From the NCBI RefSeq assembly GCF_900103425.1, contig NZ_FMXA01000004.1, positions 1 to 64,000 of the forward strand: a stretch of DNA of 64,000 nucleotides. The letters are read 5' to 3'. This stretch comes from Dialister histaminiformans (GTDB lineage: Bacteria > Bacillota > Negativicutes > Veillonellales > Dialisteraceae). Made by a program: the position numbers and the translations under genes. Below, piece after piece: positions 26,322 to 36,698 of this stretch (position 1 is its first letter; the number at the start of each line of letters is the position of its first letter). The notes below the pieces were generated by a model, which did not search any database, was not told where the DNA came from, and saw only the letters and a program-made list of their open reading frames with translations.

Positions 26322-27412
26322 GTGCGCTGGAAAAGAAAAATAGGATTATGGATGGCCATGCTGGCCATCCCGGCTGCAGCTGGTGCCGCAGATCTTGTAA
26401 ATCCGTTTACGGAGTCCTATCAGGAGATTCCGATGAAAACCACAGTGAAGGAAGGCACATTGCTGGTGTCTGATTCCCCGGAGTATCCAAATGCAGCGGG
26501 AATTCTGGCTAAAGGGACAATTAAGGGAAGAGGACGGATTTATTATTACAATGTTAATGCTTCTGGAGCGCCGGTCCGGTTGGTGATCTATGCGGATAAC
26601 AAAAAGAATGCGGATATTCAGATAGAAAGAAATCTGACCGGGGATGGCAGCATGGATTATATTTCTACAGGAAGGACATTGTCCTACCGGGAAGCCACGG
26701 TGGAAGCTGCGCAGCCGGAAAAGATAAAAATAAAGGCTAAAAGCCACAGATACTGGCGGCAGCCAGCCCGGATCCGATTCCGGACCAGATGCTGGTAAGT
26801 GGTATACTGGAAGTTAATACGAAAAAGTCGGTTACCTTTGGCGTAGCCGTTTTGCCGGCAGATGCCAATACTGAGGAAGCGGAGGAAAAGGCACTGAAGG
26901 ATCTGGAGGTCCTTCCGGCCGATTTCCACAATCGTCGTGGTGTATTTCCGATGGCCATAGAGAAGGAAAATGAAGCGCCCTGGGATGTGGCCGAGAGACC
27001 GGGGAGTATAGTTATTGGCGATGGAAAGATTGATTCCTACTATCCGGGTTATGATGAACTGGATAAGGTCAATCGTTCTAATGCAGGAAATTTTGGTATG
27101 GAGTATGATATCACTGTTCATACAAAGGGAACAGGACAATACCGACTTCTCTTCAATCCCCTGGGAGGGATTTATGAAGGTACATTCACCGTATGGGAAA
27201 AGGTTATTCCTTCCGTATATAATGTAGAAGGACATAATGGATATTTTGGAAACAAAACCATATATGATGTATGGAATATGGGAGTATGGAATGCAGGCAA
27301 TGATTTGCATATCCATTTCACAGTAGCAGGAGCTACGTATCTCCCGTTCCGTTTTCTGCTGATTCCTGTAAATGGAGACCAGAAGGCTTTCCCTGCAGAA
27401 GATAAAGTATAG
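26322..27412 (+). pseudogene. secreted protein of unknown function, split by a one-base frameshift
   Basis: Two overlapping frames make one protein: the first runs from GTG 26322 (AAGGAG upstream, inside the whiA stop) to 26798, the second from about 26741 to 27412. The N-terminal signal peptide (about residues 1-21, ending AAAGAAD) is followed by a beta-rich domain. The switch is at CTAAAAGCC (26737-26745): with five A's instead of four the protein reads on as KKPQILAAASPDPIP. Joined length is about 360 residues. It may be a real mutation, an assembly error in an A run, or a slippage site. No family recognised. Confidence 0.65.
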
Positions 27413-27431
27413 AAGTTCCAAGGAGGAAAGG

Positions 27432-27674
27432 ATGAAATTCATTCAGTATAAGATTGGGGACATTGTGCAAATGAAGAAAAAACATCCCTGTGGTTCTCAG
27501 GAGTGGGAAGTTATGCAGCTGGGGGCGGATATGCGTGTAAAGTGCTGTGGATGCGGCCGCATGGTCCTCATTGCCAGGCCTAAATTCATAAAGGGGACAA
27601 AAAAGATTCTTAACCGGGATATGAATGAAAAGCTGGAACTGGAAAAACGTAGCGAAGAATCCACCATGGGCTGA
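27432..27674 (+). CDS. DUF951 family protein
   Basis: 80 residues from the ATG at 27432 with AGGAGG upstream. It matches the small DUF951 family: a K-x-GD-VQMKKKHPCG opening, then CCGCGRMV with a Cys pair. HPCGS, WEVMQLGADMRVKC and IARPKFIK are diagnostic. The Cys residues may bind zinc, and a nucleic-acid role is suspected in the family but unproven. The gene is separated from the tRNA cluster by a terminator and about 270 bp. Confidence 0.9.
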   Translation: MKFIQYKIGDIVQMKKKHPCGSQEWEVMQLGADMRVKCCGCGRMVLIARPKFIKGTKKILNRDMNEKLELEKRSEESTMG

Positions 27675-27698
27675 AAAATGGTAATGACTGGTAAGTGA

Positions 27699-27734
27699 GA
27701 AAGAAGTATTGAGAAATCAATGCTTCTTTTTTTT
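27699..27734 (+). terminator. intrinsic terminator after the DUF951 gene
   Basis: AAAGAAG-ATTGA pairs with TCAAT-CTTCTTT around a GAAA tetraloop, followed by eight T's. Confidence 0.85.
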
Positions 27735-27954
27735 GAGGATGTATAAAAGAAAAAATAGAAAAGGATGGGGATGAGGGAAATTATCTTTCAGATAAGAGGA
27801 GGGAAAAGCCAGGCAGAATGGGGTTTTTCAGAAAATCAGGGAAAATGTAAATTATTTTTTCTAATATGTATAGACAACGTAAGTTTATGGTGCTATAATC
27901 TATAAACGTGATAGGAACGGCCAACACGGCCTGAAAGATGAAAGAAAAGAGCAC

Positions 27955-27983
27955 TTGACAATATAAATTGTCTGATGTAAAAT
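27955..27983 (+). promoter_or_regulatory. strong promoter for the tRNA cluster
   Basis: TTGACA (27955-27960), exactly 17 bp, TAAAAT (27978-27983), ending 18 bp before the first tRNA. This is a near-consensus sigma-A site. Confidence 0.85.
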
Positions 27984-28001
27984 GTATTTCGTCACTTATC
28001 T

Positions 28002-28077
28002 GCTGGCGTAGCTCAGTTGGTAGAGCAGCTGATTTGTAATCAGCAGGTCGTAGGTTCAAGTCCTATTGCCAGCTCCA
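28002..28077 (+). tRNA. trnT(ugu): tRNA-Thr(TGT)
   Basis: 76 nt including an encoded CCA. The acceptor GCTGGCG pairs with TGCCAGC (one G-U), and the anticodon loop reads TTTGTAA in the stem CTGAT/ATCAG, giving anticodon TGT. First of five tRNA genes ahead of tuf. Confidence 0.97.
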
Positions 28078-28082
28078 ATTAT

Positions 28083-28168
28083 GGATGGATGCCCGAGTGG
28101 TTAAAGGGAGCAGACTGTAAATCTGCCGGCTCACGCCTACATAGGTTCGAATCCTATTCCATCCACCA
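28083..28168 (+). tRNA. trnY(gua): tRNA-Tyr(GTA)
   Basis: 86 nt with a long variable arm (class II) and encoded CCA. The acceptor GGATGGA pairs with TCCATCC; the loop CTGTAAA gives anticodon GTA. Confidence 0.97.
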
Positions 28169-28175
28169 TTTTTTT

Positions 28176-28251
<76 letters not shown>

Positions 28252-28285
28252 TGTTTTTTATACGAATATTCGTTTAAATATATTT

Positions 28286-28361
28286 GCTGATATAGCTCAG
28301 TCGGTAGAGCGTATCCTTGGTAAGGATAAGGTCACCAGTTCAATCCTGGTTATCAGCTCCA
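28286..28361 (+). tRNA. trnT(ggu): tRNA-Thr(GGT)
   Basis: 76 nt with CCA. The acceptor GCTGATA pairs with TATCAGC; the anticodon loop TTGGTAA lies in the stem TATCC/GGATA, giving GGT. Confidence 0.97.
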
Positions 28362-28363
28362 TT

Positions 28364-28440
28364 GGCGGTATAGCTCAGCTGGCTAGAGCAAGCGGTTCAT
28401 ACCCGCTGTGTCCGGAGTTCAAATCTCTGTACCGCCACCA
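28364..28440 (+). tRNA. trnM(cau): elongator tRNA-Met(CAT)
   Basis: 77 nt with CCA. The acceptor GGCGGTA pairs with TACCGCC (fully paired, so not an initiator); the loop TTCATAC gives CAT. The body resembles Firmicutes elongator Met tRNAs rather than the lysidine-modified Ile type, though Ile(CAT) cannot be fully excluded by eye. Confidence 0.9.
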
Positions 28441-28452
28441 ACACAAAATCTT

Positions 28453-28474
28453 GACCCGAAAGGGTCTTTTTTTT
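28453..28474 (+). terminator. terminator between the tRNA cluster and tuf
   Basis: GACCC-GAAA-GGGTC followed by eight T's. It uncouples the tRNA transcript from tuf, which has its own promoter just after. Confidence 0.85.
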
Positions 28475-28495
28475 ATGTTTTTTCATGTATCATTC

Positions 28496-28524
28496 TTGAG
28501 AAACCACATATAAGAATGTATAAT
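28496..28524 (+). promoter_or_regulatory. strong promoter for tuf
   Basis: TTGAGA (28496-28501), 17 bp, TATAAT (28519-28524); the leader before the ATG is about 30 nt. Confidence 0.85.
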
Positions 28525-28561
28525 GAATACAGCAAATTTTTTTCATATGGAGGAATTGAAA

Positions 28562-29749
28562 ATGGCAAAAGCACATTATGAAAGAACTAAGCCGCATGTT
28601 AACATTGGTACAATTGGCCACGTTGACCACGGCAAGACAACTCTGACTGCAGCAATTACTAAGGTACTGGCTGAAGAAGGTAAGGCAAACTTCCAGGACT
28701 ATGCATCCATTGATAAGGCACCGGAAGAAAGAGCCCGTGGTATTACCATTAATACTTCTACTATCGAATATGAAACCGAAACCCGCCACTACGCACACGT
28801 AGACTGCCCAGGGCACGCTGACTATGTTAAGAACATGATCACCGGCGCAGCTCAGATGGACGGCGCTATCCTGGTTGTATCCGCAGCTGACGGCCCGATG
28901 CCGCAGACCCGCGAACACATCCTTCTTGCTAAGCAGGTAGGCGTTCCGGCAATCGTAGTATTCCTGAACAAGGCTGACCAGGTTGATGATCCGGAACTGA
29001 TTGAACTGGTAGAAATGGAAGTCAGAGACCTCCTGTCCGAATACGGCTATCCAGGCGATGAAGTACCGATTATCGTTGGTTCCGCACTTGGCGCTCTCAA
29101 TGGCGATCCGAAGTATGAACAGTCCATCCGCGACCTTATGAAGGCTGTTGATGAATACATTCCAACTCCGGAACGTGATACCGATAAGCCATTCCTGATG
29201 CCAGTGGAAGACGTATTCACCATTACCGGCCGTGGTACCGTAGCAACTGGCCGAGTAGAACGTGGTACTCTGAAGGTAGGCGACGCAGCTGAAATCGTTG
29301 GTCTCCAGGATAAGCCAACTGAAACTGTTGTAACCGGCGTTGAAATGTTCAGAAAGACTCTGGACCAGGCACTGGCTGGTGACTCCATCGGCGCTCTGCT
29401 CCGTGGTATTGACCGCGATGATATCGAACGTGGTCAGGTTCTGGCTAAGCCGGGCACTGTTCACCCACACACTGAATTCACCGCTCAGGTATATGTTCTG
29501 ACCAAGGAAGAAGGCGGCCGTCATACTCCGTTCTTCAACGGCTATCGCCCGCAGTTCTTCTTCAGAACCACTGACGTAACCGGCAACATCCAGCTGCCGG
29601 AAGGCACCGAAATGTGCATGCCAGGCGATAATGTAGAAATGGACGTTAAGCTCATTACTCCAATCGCTATGGAAGAAGGTCAGCGCTTCGCAATTCGTGA
29701 AGGCGGCCACACTGTAGGTGCAGGCGTTGTAGCTAAGATTGTTAAGTAA
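28562..29749 (+). CDS. tuf: elongation factor Tu
   Basis: 395 residues from the ATG at 28562 (TGGAGGAATTG upstream); 13 extra in-frame codons before it overlap the -10 and are not coding. It delivers aminoacyl-tRNA to the ribosome. G-domain motifs: GHVDHGKT (about 18-25), the switch [26 protein letters not shown] (NKxD) and SALGAL; barrel domains 2 and 3 follow, with the typical [11 protein letters not shown]. Codon use is strongly biased, as expected for a highly expressed gene. No fusA/rpsG/rpsL precede it; it stands alone behind a tRNA cluster. Confidence 0.99.
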   Translation: MAKAHYERTKPHVNIGTIGHVDHGKTTLTAAITKVLAEEGKANFQDYASIDKAPEERARGITINTSTIEYETETRHYAHVDCPGHADYVKNMITGAAQMDGAILVVSAADGPMPQTREHILLAKQVGVPAIVVFLNKADQVDDPELIELVEMEVRDLLSEYGYPGDEVPIIVGSALGALNGDPKYEQSIRDLMKAVDEYIPTPERDTDKPFLMPVEDVFTITGRGTVATGRVERGTLKVGDAAEIVGLQDKPTETVVTGVEMFRKTLDQALAGDSIGALLRGIDRDDIERGQVLAKPGTVHPHTEFTAQVYVLTKEEGGRHTPFFNGYRPQFFFRTTDVTGNIQLPEGTEMCMPGDNVEMDVKLITPIAMEEGQRFAIREGGHTVGAGVVAKIVK

Positions 29750-29771
29750 TTAACAGTAAATAACGCGCTAT

Positions 29772-29803
29772 AAAAAGATGAGGATTCATTCCTCATCTTT
29801 TTT
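29772..29803 (+). terminator. terminator after tuf
   Basis: AAAAAGATGAGG-ATTCATT-CCTCATCTTTTTT, a 12-bp perfect stem with T's. Confidence 0.92.
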
Positions 29804-29867
29804 GTGCCCGCATGAGAACGCTCATCGGAATCGAGTCGAAAGAAAATAAAAAGTTAAAAATGTACTC

Positions 29868-29896
29868 TTGACATCGTATGGCATAAGGAGTATTAT
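29868..29896 (+). promoter_or_regulatory. promoter for the trp operon
   Basis: TTGACA (29868-29873), 17 bp, TATTAT (29891-29896), about 30 bp upstream of the T-box leader. Confidence 0.88.
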
Positions 29897-29929
29897 ACAT
29901 TCAACAATTTTTATACGTCTATGATAAAC

Positions 29930-30194
29930 CTGTGACGCGGAAGTAAAAACGATGTCGTGCATGCACAGAGAGCCGGAGGGGATGAGAACCGGTCAACGCA
30001 GCTCGTTAAATGGACCGCTGAGGGCAGGGTGAAAGGCTGAGGCTGAGTATCCCCTGACGTGAAGGCATACGTAAGTTGCCGGGAATATGTTGGTATTCCG
30101 TCGAGAGCAGAGAGGTTTACTCTCTGAATTTAAGGTGGCACCGCGGATAAAATCCGTCCTTGATAAATCACATTTATCATGGACGGATTTTTTG
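29930..30194 (+). promoter_or_regulatory. T-box riboswitch (tryptophan) controlling trpE
   Basis: A T-box leader that senses uncharged tRNA-Trp. Stem I has the AGAGAGCCGG and GATGAGAACCGG terminal-loop marks, the specifier loop presents TGG at 30011-30013 (codon for Trp, flanked by AAA and A), and the conserved T-box sequence AGGTGGCACCGCGG occurs at 30133-30146. The terminator stem AATCCGTCC/GGACGGATT with T7 (30151-30194) follows. Uncharged tRNA-Trp should stabilise the antiterminator and turn the operon on when tryptophan is scarce. The trpE ATG lies 20 nt after the terminator. Confidence 0.95.
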
Positions 30195-30213
30195 TATTCA
30201 GGAGGACATCTAT

Positions 30214-31689
30214 ATGATGACATTGCAGGAAATCCTTACCTACCGGGGAGCCTATAAAGTAGTTCCAGTGGCCGATGAAATGTACGCAGATGTGCGGACA
30301 CCGATGGAAGTGTTTCGAATCGTGAGAAATATCAGTTCTCACTGCTATATTCTTGAAAGTATGGAAGACAGCCACAATCGGGGACGTTACACCTTTATCG
30401 GATACGACCCGCAGCTGGGGATAAGCTGCCGGGATGGACAGGTGCGGATTCGTACGGGGACAACGGTGAGCATAAAGACAACCCGTCCGCAGGATCTCAT
30501 TCAGCAGATTCTGGAAGAAAACAAGGCACCACGTATTGAGGGGATGCCGCCATTTACCGGCGGACTGACAGGATATTTCTCGTATGAATTTATCACGTAC
30601 GCGGAACCGTCGCTGCATCTTTCGGCGGAAGATGATGAAGGTATTTCCGATCTGGATCTCATGCTTTTTGATAAGGTCATTGTGTTTGATAACCTGAAGC
30701 AGAAAATTCAGCTGATTGTCAATGTAAGACTGGATGACGCGGAAGAAAATTATAACCGGGCATGTCTGGAAATACGCAGGATGAAGACATTGATTAAGGA
30801 CGGAAATCCGGCACCGGAAAATCCGCTGATTCTTCAGAGCGAGTTTACCCCGCTATTCTCCCGGGAAGCCTATTGCCGCATGGTGGAAAAGGGAAAGCAG
30901 TATATCCATGAAGGGGATATTTTCCAGGTGGTCTTATCCAACCGGCTGGAAGCTAAGGCGAAAGGAAGCCTGCTTGACACATATCGGGTGCTTCGCACAT
31001 TGAATCCTTCGCCTTATATGTTTTTCTTCAGCGGGAGTGATGTGGAAATTGCCGGCGCTTCACCGGAAACCCTGACCAAATTACAGAATGGGAAATTATA
31101 TACGTTTCCACTGGCTGGCTCCAGGCCTCGCGGCAGTACGGCAGAAGAGGATGCCAGACTTTGTGAGGAGCTTAGAAACAATGAGAAGGAGCTGGCAGAA
31201 CATAATATGCTGGTCGACCTGGGAAGAAACGATCTGGGTAAAGTTAGCCGGTTCGGAACCGTATGCGTGGAAAGATATCTGGATATTCATAAGTATTCCC
31301 ACATCATGCATCTGGGCTCTACAGTGAGCGGTGAAATACAGGAAGGCAAGACCGCGCTGGATGTTATTTCCGCGGTGCTTCCGGCAGGGACCCTGTCCGG
31401 AGCTCCTAAAATCAGAGCCTGCCAGATTATTGATGAACTGGAAGGACGTCGGCGTGGAATCTACGGCGGAGCCGTCGGATATATTGATTTCACCGGAAAT
31501 ATGGATATGTGCATAGGTATCCGCCTGGCTTATAAGAGAAATGATCATGTATATATCCGCGCGGGAGCGGGGATTGTGGCAGACAGTATTCCTGAAAATG
31601 AATACCAGGAATGTATCAATAAAGCCAAAGCGGTAGTTCTGGCCGTAAAAGAAAGCAATGGAGGTCTGGATGATGATAGTGCTCGTTGA
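30214..31689 (+). CDS. trpE: anthranilate synthase component I
   Basis: 491 residues from ATG 30214 behind GGAGG; the frame runs further up into the T-box and is not coding there. It converts chorismate and ammonia (from TrpG) to anthranilate. C-terminal chorismate-binding motifs are intact: IAGASPETLTKL, PLAGSRPRG, EHNMLVDLGRNDLGKV, KYSHIMHLGSTVSG and the LPAGTLSGAPKIRA loop; the N-terminal part carries the YILESMEDSHNRGRYTFIG segment that holds the feedback site. First gene of trpEGDCFBA; overlaps trpG by 20 bp. Confidence 0.97.
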   Translation: MMTLQEILTYRGAYKVVPVADEMYADVRTPMEVFRIVRNISSHCYILESMEDSHNRGRYTFIGYDPQLGISCRDGQVRIRTGTTVSIKTTRPQDLIQQILEENKAPRIEGMPPFTGGLTGYFSYEFITYAEPSLHLSAEDDEGISDLDLMLFDKVIVFDNLKQKIQLIVNVRLDDAEENYNRACLEIRRMKTLIKDGNPAPENPLILQSEFTPLFSREAYCRMVEKGKQYIHEGDIFQVVLSNRLEAKAKGSLLDTYRVLRTLNPSPYMFFFSGSDVEIAGASPETLTKLQNGKLYTFPLAGSRPRGSTAEEDARLCEELRNNEKELAEHNMLVDLGRNDLGKVSRFGTVCVERYLDIHKYSHIMHLGSTVSGEIQEGKTALDVISAVLPAGTLSGAPKIRACQIIDELEGRRRGIYGGAVGYIDFTGNMDMCIGIRLAYKRNDHVYIRAGAGIVADSIPENEYQECINKAKAVVLAVKESNGGLDDDSAR

Positions 31690-32263
31690 TAACTATGACA
31701 GTTTTTCCTATAACCTCTACCAGATGCTGGGAGAGATGGACAGACATATCGCAGTCGTAAGAAATGATGAAAAGACAGTCAGTGAAATTGAAGCTATGCA
31801 TCCTGATTACCTGGTAATTTCCCCGGGGCCGGGCAGACCGGCGGACGCGGGAATCTGCGAAGAGGCTATTCTGCATTTTGCAGGGAAAGTCCCCATCCTC
31901 GGGGTATGCCTGGGGCATCAGGCCATATGTGAAGTGTTTGGCGGGGAAGTTACCTATGCGGATCACCTGATGCATGGAAAACAGTCCATAGTGCATCTGG
32001 ACACCCGGTCCCCCATATTCGCGGGGATGGGGAAAACAACCAAAGTCGGGAGATACCATTCCCTGATAGCGAAAAGGGATAACCTGCCGGATTGCCTTCA
32101 GGTAATAGCGGAAACGGACCAGAAGGAAATTATGGCAGTAAGCCACAGGGACTATCCGATATATGGACTTCAGTTTCATCCGGAATCCATCCTTACACCG
32201 GATGGACGGCAGATGATGGAAAATTTTCTGAATATCAGAGAGGGAGGAAATAAAAATGATTAA
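31670..32263 (+). CDS. trpG: anthranilate synthase component II (glutamine amidotransferase)
   Basis: 197 residues from the ATG at 31670 (GGAGG upstream, overlapping the end of trpE). Class I amidotransferase triad: Cys in [10 protein letters not shown], and His and Glu in QFHPESIL. It supplies ammonia from glutamine to TrpE; a possible second role in folate synthesis (pabA) cannot be excluded, since no separate pabA is seen here. It is a stand-alone subunit, not fused to TrpD, and overlaps trpD by 8 bp. Confidence 0.96.
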   Translation: MMIVLVDNYDSFSYNLYQMLGEMDRHIAVVRNDEKTVSEIEAMHPDYLVISPGPGRPADAGICEEAILHFAGKVPILGVCLGHQAICEVFGGEVTYADHLMHGKQSIVHLDTRSPIFAGMGKTTKVGRYHSLIAKRDNLPDCLQVIAETDQKEIMAVSHRDYPIYGLQFHPESILTPDGRQMMENFLNIREGGNKND

Positions 32264-33278
32264 GGAAGCAATTATCAAGCTGGTTAATAAAGGCGATCTT
32301 ACCTATGACGAAGCAAAGCAGGTTATGCTGGAAATCATGAAAGGGGAAACCACGGCTACACAGAACGCGGCTTTCCTGGCTGCGCTGTCTACTAAGAGCA
32401 CAAAGGCAGAAACCATTGATGAAATTTCTGGATGCGCTGAGGCTATGCGCTCGCTGGCAACTCCGGTACCGCATCCGGGAATGGAAGTAATGGAAATCGT
32501 AGGAACTGGCGGAGATGGAGCTCATTCTTTCAATATCTCCACCACATCAGCCTTTGTGGTGGCAGCAGCCGGCGTCAAAGTGGCCAAGCACGGAAACCGG
32601 GCAGCTTCTTCTCTCTGCGGTACAGCGGATTGTCTGGAAGCTTTGGGGATAAATATTAATCAGCCTCCGGAAAAAGCGCTGGAAATGCTGGAAAAGACCA
32701 ATTTTTGTTTCCTGTTTGCTCAGAAGTATCATGCGGCCATGCGGTTTGTAGGGCCTATTCGCAAAGAGCTGGGGTTCCGTACAGTATTTAATATTCTGGG
32801 ACCGCTCACCAATCCGGCAAAACCGGAATATTTCCTGCTGGGGGTCTATGATGAATATCTGGTAGAACCTCTGGCTAAGGTATTGGCATCTCTTGGTGTA
32901 AAGAGAGCCGCTGTAGTTTACGGACAGGCGCGACTGGATGAAATTTCCCCTGTCGGTTCGACCACCATCTGTGAACTCAGAGATGGTTATTACCGTACAA
33001 CAGTAATCCGGCCGGAAGACTTTGGAATGACGTCGGGGAACAAGGAGGAACTGGTTGGCGGTGTGCCGGAATTGAATGCGCAGATCACCCGGGATATCTT
33101 GTCCGGAAAGACTAAGGGAACCAGAAGAAATGCTGTACTGCTTAATGCAGGGACCGCATTGTTTACTGCCGGCAGAGCAGAGACTATTGCGGACGGAATT
33201 CAGCTGGCGGCTCGAATGATTGACAGTGGAAAAGCTATGGAAACGCTGGAAAAGTGCATAGCAGTAAGTAATCAGTGA
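32256..33278 (+). CDS. trpD: anthranilate phosphoribosyltransferase
   Basis: 340 residues. It joins anthranilate to PRPP. The PRPP-binding loop [14 protein letters not shown] and the KHGNRAASS motif are present, with the anthranilate-pocket [18 protein letters not shown] region. The length is that of the unfused enzyme. Starts inside the trpG end (GGAGG 11 bases before). Confidence 0.97.
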   Translation: MIKEAIIKLVNKGDLTYDEAKQVMLEIMKGETTATQNAAFLAALSTKSTKAETIDEISGCAEAMRSLATPVPHPGMEVMEIVGTGGDGAHSFNISTTSAFVVAAAGVKVAKHGNRAASSLCGTADCLEALGININQPPEKALEMLEKTNFCFLFAQKYHAAMRFVGPIRKELGFRTVFNILGPLTNPAKPEYFLLGVYDEYLVEPLAKVLASLGVKRAAVVYGQARLDEISPVGSTTICELRDGYYRTTVIRPEDFGMTSGNKEELVGGVPELNAQITRDILSGKTKGTRRNAVLLNAGTALFTAGRAETIADGIQLAARMIDSGKAMETLEKCIAVSNQ

Positions 33279-33289
33279 AAGGACTACCT

Positions 33290-34075
33290 ATGATACTTGA
33301 TGATCTGGTAAAGGCGGCTGAAGAAGCGCTTAAAGGGGATAAGGCGGCGATTTCCCCTGAACAGATGGAAGCTCTGGCGGAGACCTCTCCATATAAACCG
33401 GACTTTCCTTTTGAAAAGGCTCTGTCGAAAGATGGTATTTCCTTCATCTGTGAAGTGAAGAGAGCATCTCCCTCTAAGGGGATGATTTCTCCTTCCTTTC
33501 CTTATCTGGATATTGCCAGAGAGTACGAACGGATAGGGGCATCTGCCATTTCTTGCCTCACAGAGAGGAAATATTTCCTTGGGAAACCGGAATATCTTCG
33601 GGATATAGCCAGTATAGTATCCATTCCGGTACTGAGAAAAGATTTTATTATTGACGAATATCAGATTTATGAGGCCCGTGCGCTGGGAGCTTCCGCTATT
33701 CTTCTCATCTGCGCCATCCTTACGGATGAAAAGATGAAGCGTTTTATGACACTGGCCGATTCTCTCGGGCTGTCTGTGCTTACCGAAGTGCATGATGAGG
33801 AGGAAGTCAGACGGGCGCTGGCCGCGGGAGCCCGGATTATTGGGATCAATAACCGGAATCTGAAAGATTTTACGGTCTCCCTCTCCAACGCGGTCAGATT
33901 GAGTTCCCTGATTCCGGAGGATGTCCTCTTTGTGGCGGAAAGCGGAATCAGAACGCGGAAGGATATTGAAACGCTGGAGCAATGTGGAGCTGATGCGGTA
34001 CTTATCGGCGAGACATTTATGAGGGCGCCGGACAAGGAAAAGATGTTTGATACCCTGAGGGACGGTACAAGATGA
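33290..34075 (+). CDS. trpC: indole-3-glycerol-phosphate synthase
   Basis: 261 residues from the ATG at 33290; a GTG 15 bp earlier overlaps the trpD end and coincides with its own ribosome site. TIM-barrel motifs: catalytic Lys in CEVKRASPSKG, LTERKYFLGKPEYL, LRKDFIIDEYQIYEAR, IIGINNRNLKDF and VAESGIRTRKD. Converts CdRP to indole-3-glycerol phosphate. Overlaps trpF by 4 bp (ATGA type). Confidence 0.96.
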   Translation: MILDDLVKAAEEALKGDKAAISPEQMEALAETSPYKPDFPFEKALSKDGISFICEVKRASPSKGMISPSFPYLDIAREYERIGASAISCLTERKYFLGKPEYLRDIASIVSIPVLRKDFIIDEYQIYEARALGASAILLICAILTDEKMKRFMTLADSLGLSVLTEVHDEEEVRRALAAGARIIGINNRNLKDFTVSLSNAVRLSSLIPEDVLFVAESGIRTRKDIETLEQCGADAVLIGETFMRAPDKEKMFDTLRDGTR

Positions 34076-34668
34076 TGAAAGTAAAGTTCTGCGGGCTTAA
34101 GCGGCCATGTGATGTACTTTGGGCGAACCGCCTTCAGCCAGATTATGTCGGGTTTGTCTTTGCGGGACGTAAACGGCGTATATCCGACCTGCAGGCACGG
34201 AAACTGAGGAAGCTTCTGGACAGGAAGATTCCAGCGGTTGGGGTGTTTGTCAATGCACCGACAGAGCACATCATCCGCCTGGTGCAGAAGGACATCATTC
34301 AGGCAGTACAGCTCCATGGGCAGGAAGGCGAAGCGGATATACGGCGTATCCGGCAGGCCGTAATCTGTCCAATCATTCAGGCGTTCTCGCTTAACGGGGA
34401 TGAAGATGTGGCCCGAGCAGAGAAAAGCGGGGCGGATTACATTCTCCTGGAGGCTGCCGGGGGCGGCAGTGGAGAACGCTTTAACTGGAAATGGCTGTGT
34501 CAGATAAGGCGGCCGTTTTTCCTGGCCGGGGGGCTGACAGCTGAATGTATAGAAGAAGCCAGCCGGTATCATCCGTTTGCTCTGGATGTGAGCAGCGGTA
34601 TTGAGACAGATGGTTTTAAAGATAAGAAAAAGATGGAGAAGTTCATCAGAGAAGCAAGACGTATTTAA
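34072..34668 (+). CDS. trpF: phosphoribosylanthranilate isomerase
   Basis: 198 residues. The Cys-Gly-Leu of VKFCGLKRP at the N-terminus (catalytic Cys), [15 protein letters not shown], the catalytic-region Asp in [17 protein letters not shown] and DVSSGIET are family signatures. It interconverts PRA and CdRP. Separate from TrpC, as in most Firmicutes. Translation is coupled to trpC by overlap. Confidence 0.94.
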   Translation: MMKVKFCGLKRPCDVLWANRLQPDYVGFVFAGRKRRISDLQARKLRKLLDRKIPAVGVFVNAPTEHIIRLVQKDIIQAVQLHGQEGEADIRRIRQAVICPIIQAFSLNGDEDVARAEKSGADYILLEAAGGGSGERFNWKWLCQIRRPFFLAGGLTAECIEEASRYHPFALDVSSGIETDGFKDKKKMEKFIREARRI

Positions 34669-34681
34669 GGAGGAAAGACCT

Positions 34682-35866
34682 ATGACAGAAGGAAGATTTG
34701 GTCCGTTTGGAGGACAGTATATTCCTGAAACATTGATGAATGAAATTCATCGACTGGAAAAAGCTTACAATTTCTATAAACACGATGCGGATTTTCAGGC
34801 AGAACTGAAGGACCTGCTGGATAATTATGCCAACCGTCCATCCCTTCTCTACTACGCGAAGAAGATGACAGAGGATCTGGGCGGAGCCAAAATCTATCTG
34901 AAGAGAGAAGATCTCAATCATACCGGAGCACATAAGATTAATAATGCGCTGGGACAGTGCCTGCTGGCTAAGAAAATGGGTAAGACCCGCGTCATCGCGG
35001 AAACTGGCGCGGGACAGCATGGGGTGGCTACTGCCACGGCAGCGGCGTTCCTGGGACTGGAATGTGAAGTATTCATGGGAGAGGAAGATACTAAGAGACA
35101 GGCATTGAACGTATACCGCATGGAACTGCTTGGCGCTAAGGTACACGCCGTGACTTCTGGCTCCCGGGTGCTGAAGGACGCGGTTAATGAAGCTATGCGT
35201 GAATGGGTAAGCCGTGTGGATGACACACATTATGTCATTGGCTCTACTATGGGACCACATCCATTCCCGATGATGGTCAGAGATTTTCAGGCGGTAATAA
35301 GCAAGGAAGCCCGCCAGCAGATTCTGGAAAAGGAAGGCCGGCTGCCTTCTGCCGTACTGGCCTGTGTAGGCGGCGGAAGCAATGCCATGGGCATGTTCTA
35401 TCATTTTATTCCGGACAAGGACGTGAAGCTGATTGGATGCGAAGCGGCCGGAAAAGGTATAGATACTCCTTATCACGCGGCAACCATTGCTAAAGGGCGC
35501 ATGGGGATATTCCACGGTATGAAATCTCTGTTCTGCCAGAATGATCAGGGCCAGATTGATGCCGTATACTCCATTTCTGCAGGGCTGGATTATCCGGGAA
35601 TCGGCCCGGAACATGCGTATCTGCATGAATCCGGAAGAGCGCAGTATGTTCCGGTTAAGGATGATGAAGCGGTAGAAGCTTTTGAATACCTGGCCCGGAC
35701 CGAAGGAATTATCTGTGCCATCGAAAGTGCGCATGCGGTTTATCATGCGATGCAGATTGCGCCGACTATGAGCCGGGATGATATTATTCTCATCTGCCTG
35801 TCTGGACGCGGAGATAAGGATGTGGCAGCTATTGCCCGCTATAAGGGGAGGGATTTACATGAGTAA
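34682..35866 (+). CDS. trpB: tryptophan synthase beta chain
   Basis: 394 residues from ATG 34682 with AAGGAGG before it; the frame is open upstream inside trpF but the family starts here with [12 protein letters not shown]. It joins indole and serine with PLP. The lysine that binds PLP is in [14 protein letters not shown], the glutamate in [13 protein letters not shown], the phosphate-binding GGGSNAMG follows, and [13 protein letters not shown] is present. Typical TrpB1 length, coupled to trpA. Confidence 0.98.
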   Translation: MTEGRFGPFGGQYIPETLMNEIHRLEKAYNFYKHDADFQAELKDLLDNYANRPSLLYYAKKMTEDLGGAKIYLKREDLNHTGAHKINNALGQCLLAKKMGKTRVIAETGAGQHGVATATAAAFLGLECEVFMGEEDTKRQALNVYRMELLGAKVHAVTSGSRVLKDAVNEAMREWVSRVDDTHYVIGSTMGPHPFPMMVRDFQAVISKEARQQILEKEGRLPSAVLACVGGGSNAMGMFYHFIPDKDVKLIGCEAAGKGIDTPYHAATIAKGRMGIFHGMKSLFCQNDQGQIDAVYSISAGLDYPGIGPEHAYLHESGRAQYVPVKDDEAVEAFEYLARTEGIICAIESAHAVYHAMQIAPTMSRDDIILICLSGRGDKDVAAIARYKGRDLHE

Positions 35867-36641
35867 GATTGGAAATGCATTTAAGAATGGAAAAGCCTTT
35901 ATCGGATTCCTTACTGCAGGAGATCCGTCACTGGAAGATACTCTGCGCTTTATGAAAGCTATGGAAAGGGGCGGTGCCGACCTGATTGAACTGGGGATTC
36001 CTTTCTCTGATCCTATTGCTGAAGGTATAGTTATTCAGGAAGCTGATTTGCGGGCTCTGGAGCATAACACCTCGGTAGATGACGCTTTCCATGTGGTGGA
36101 AGAATTCAGAAAAGAATCCGATCTGCCGGTTGTATTTATGGGCTATGTAAATCCTATATTCAATTACGGATATGACCGCTTTTTCCACAAGTGTGCAGAT
36201 ATTGGTGTGGATGGAGTCATTGTGCCGGATGTACCATTTGAAGAACGTAATGAATTTGCGGATGTGGCCAGAACCTATGGAATCGATATTATTTCCATGA
36301 TTGCGCCCACATCCCATGACCGAATTAAACAGATTGCCCGTGTTGGGGAAGGATTCCTTTATATTATTTCTTCTCTGGGAGTTACCGGTACACGAAGCGA
36401 AATCACAACCGATATCCGGGAAATCACCAGCCTGGCTCATGAGGTGACCGATGTTCCCTGCGCAGTAGGGTTTGGTATCAATACGCCGGAACAGGCGGAA
36501 GAAATGGCGGCTCAGGCCGATGGTATCATCGTGGGAAGTGCCATTGTGAAGATTATTGCCAGATATGGAAGTGAGGCAGCGGAACCTGTGTATGAATATG
36601 TAAAGACGATGAAACAGGCCGCCGCCAGAGCTGGGAAATAA
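35859..36641 (+). CDS. trpA: tryptophan synthase alpha chain
   Basis: 260 residues from ATG 35859, overlapping trpB by 8 bp. Catalytic acids in [13 protein letters not shown] (Asp, with the Glu just before) fit; [29 protein letters not shown] and GFGINTPEQ complete the barrel. It cleaves indole-glycerol phosphate and passes indole to TrpB. Last gene of the operon. Confidence 0.97.
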   Translation: MSKIGNAFKNGKAFIGFLTAGDPSLEDTLRFMKAMERGGADLIELGIPFSDPIAEGIVIQEADLRALEHNTSVDDAFHVVEEFRKESDLPVVFMGYVNPIFNYGYDRFFHKCADIGVDGVIVPDVPFEERNEFADVARTYGIDIISMIAPTSHDRIKQIARVGEGFLYIISSLGVTGTRSEITTDIREITSLAHEVTDVPCAVGFGINTPEQAEEMAAQADGIIVGSAIVKIIARYGSEAAEPVYEYVKTMKQAAARAGK

Positions 36642-36698
36642 TACATCACACGTAAATGTGCATACTGGAAATGAAACATTGAACCAGTATGGAAAGGA

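Noticed and set aside
28490-29710. About 400-codon minus-strand frame opposite tuf
   Set aside because: Antisense to tuf, whose strong codon bias keeps this frame open. The protein looks random.
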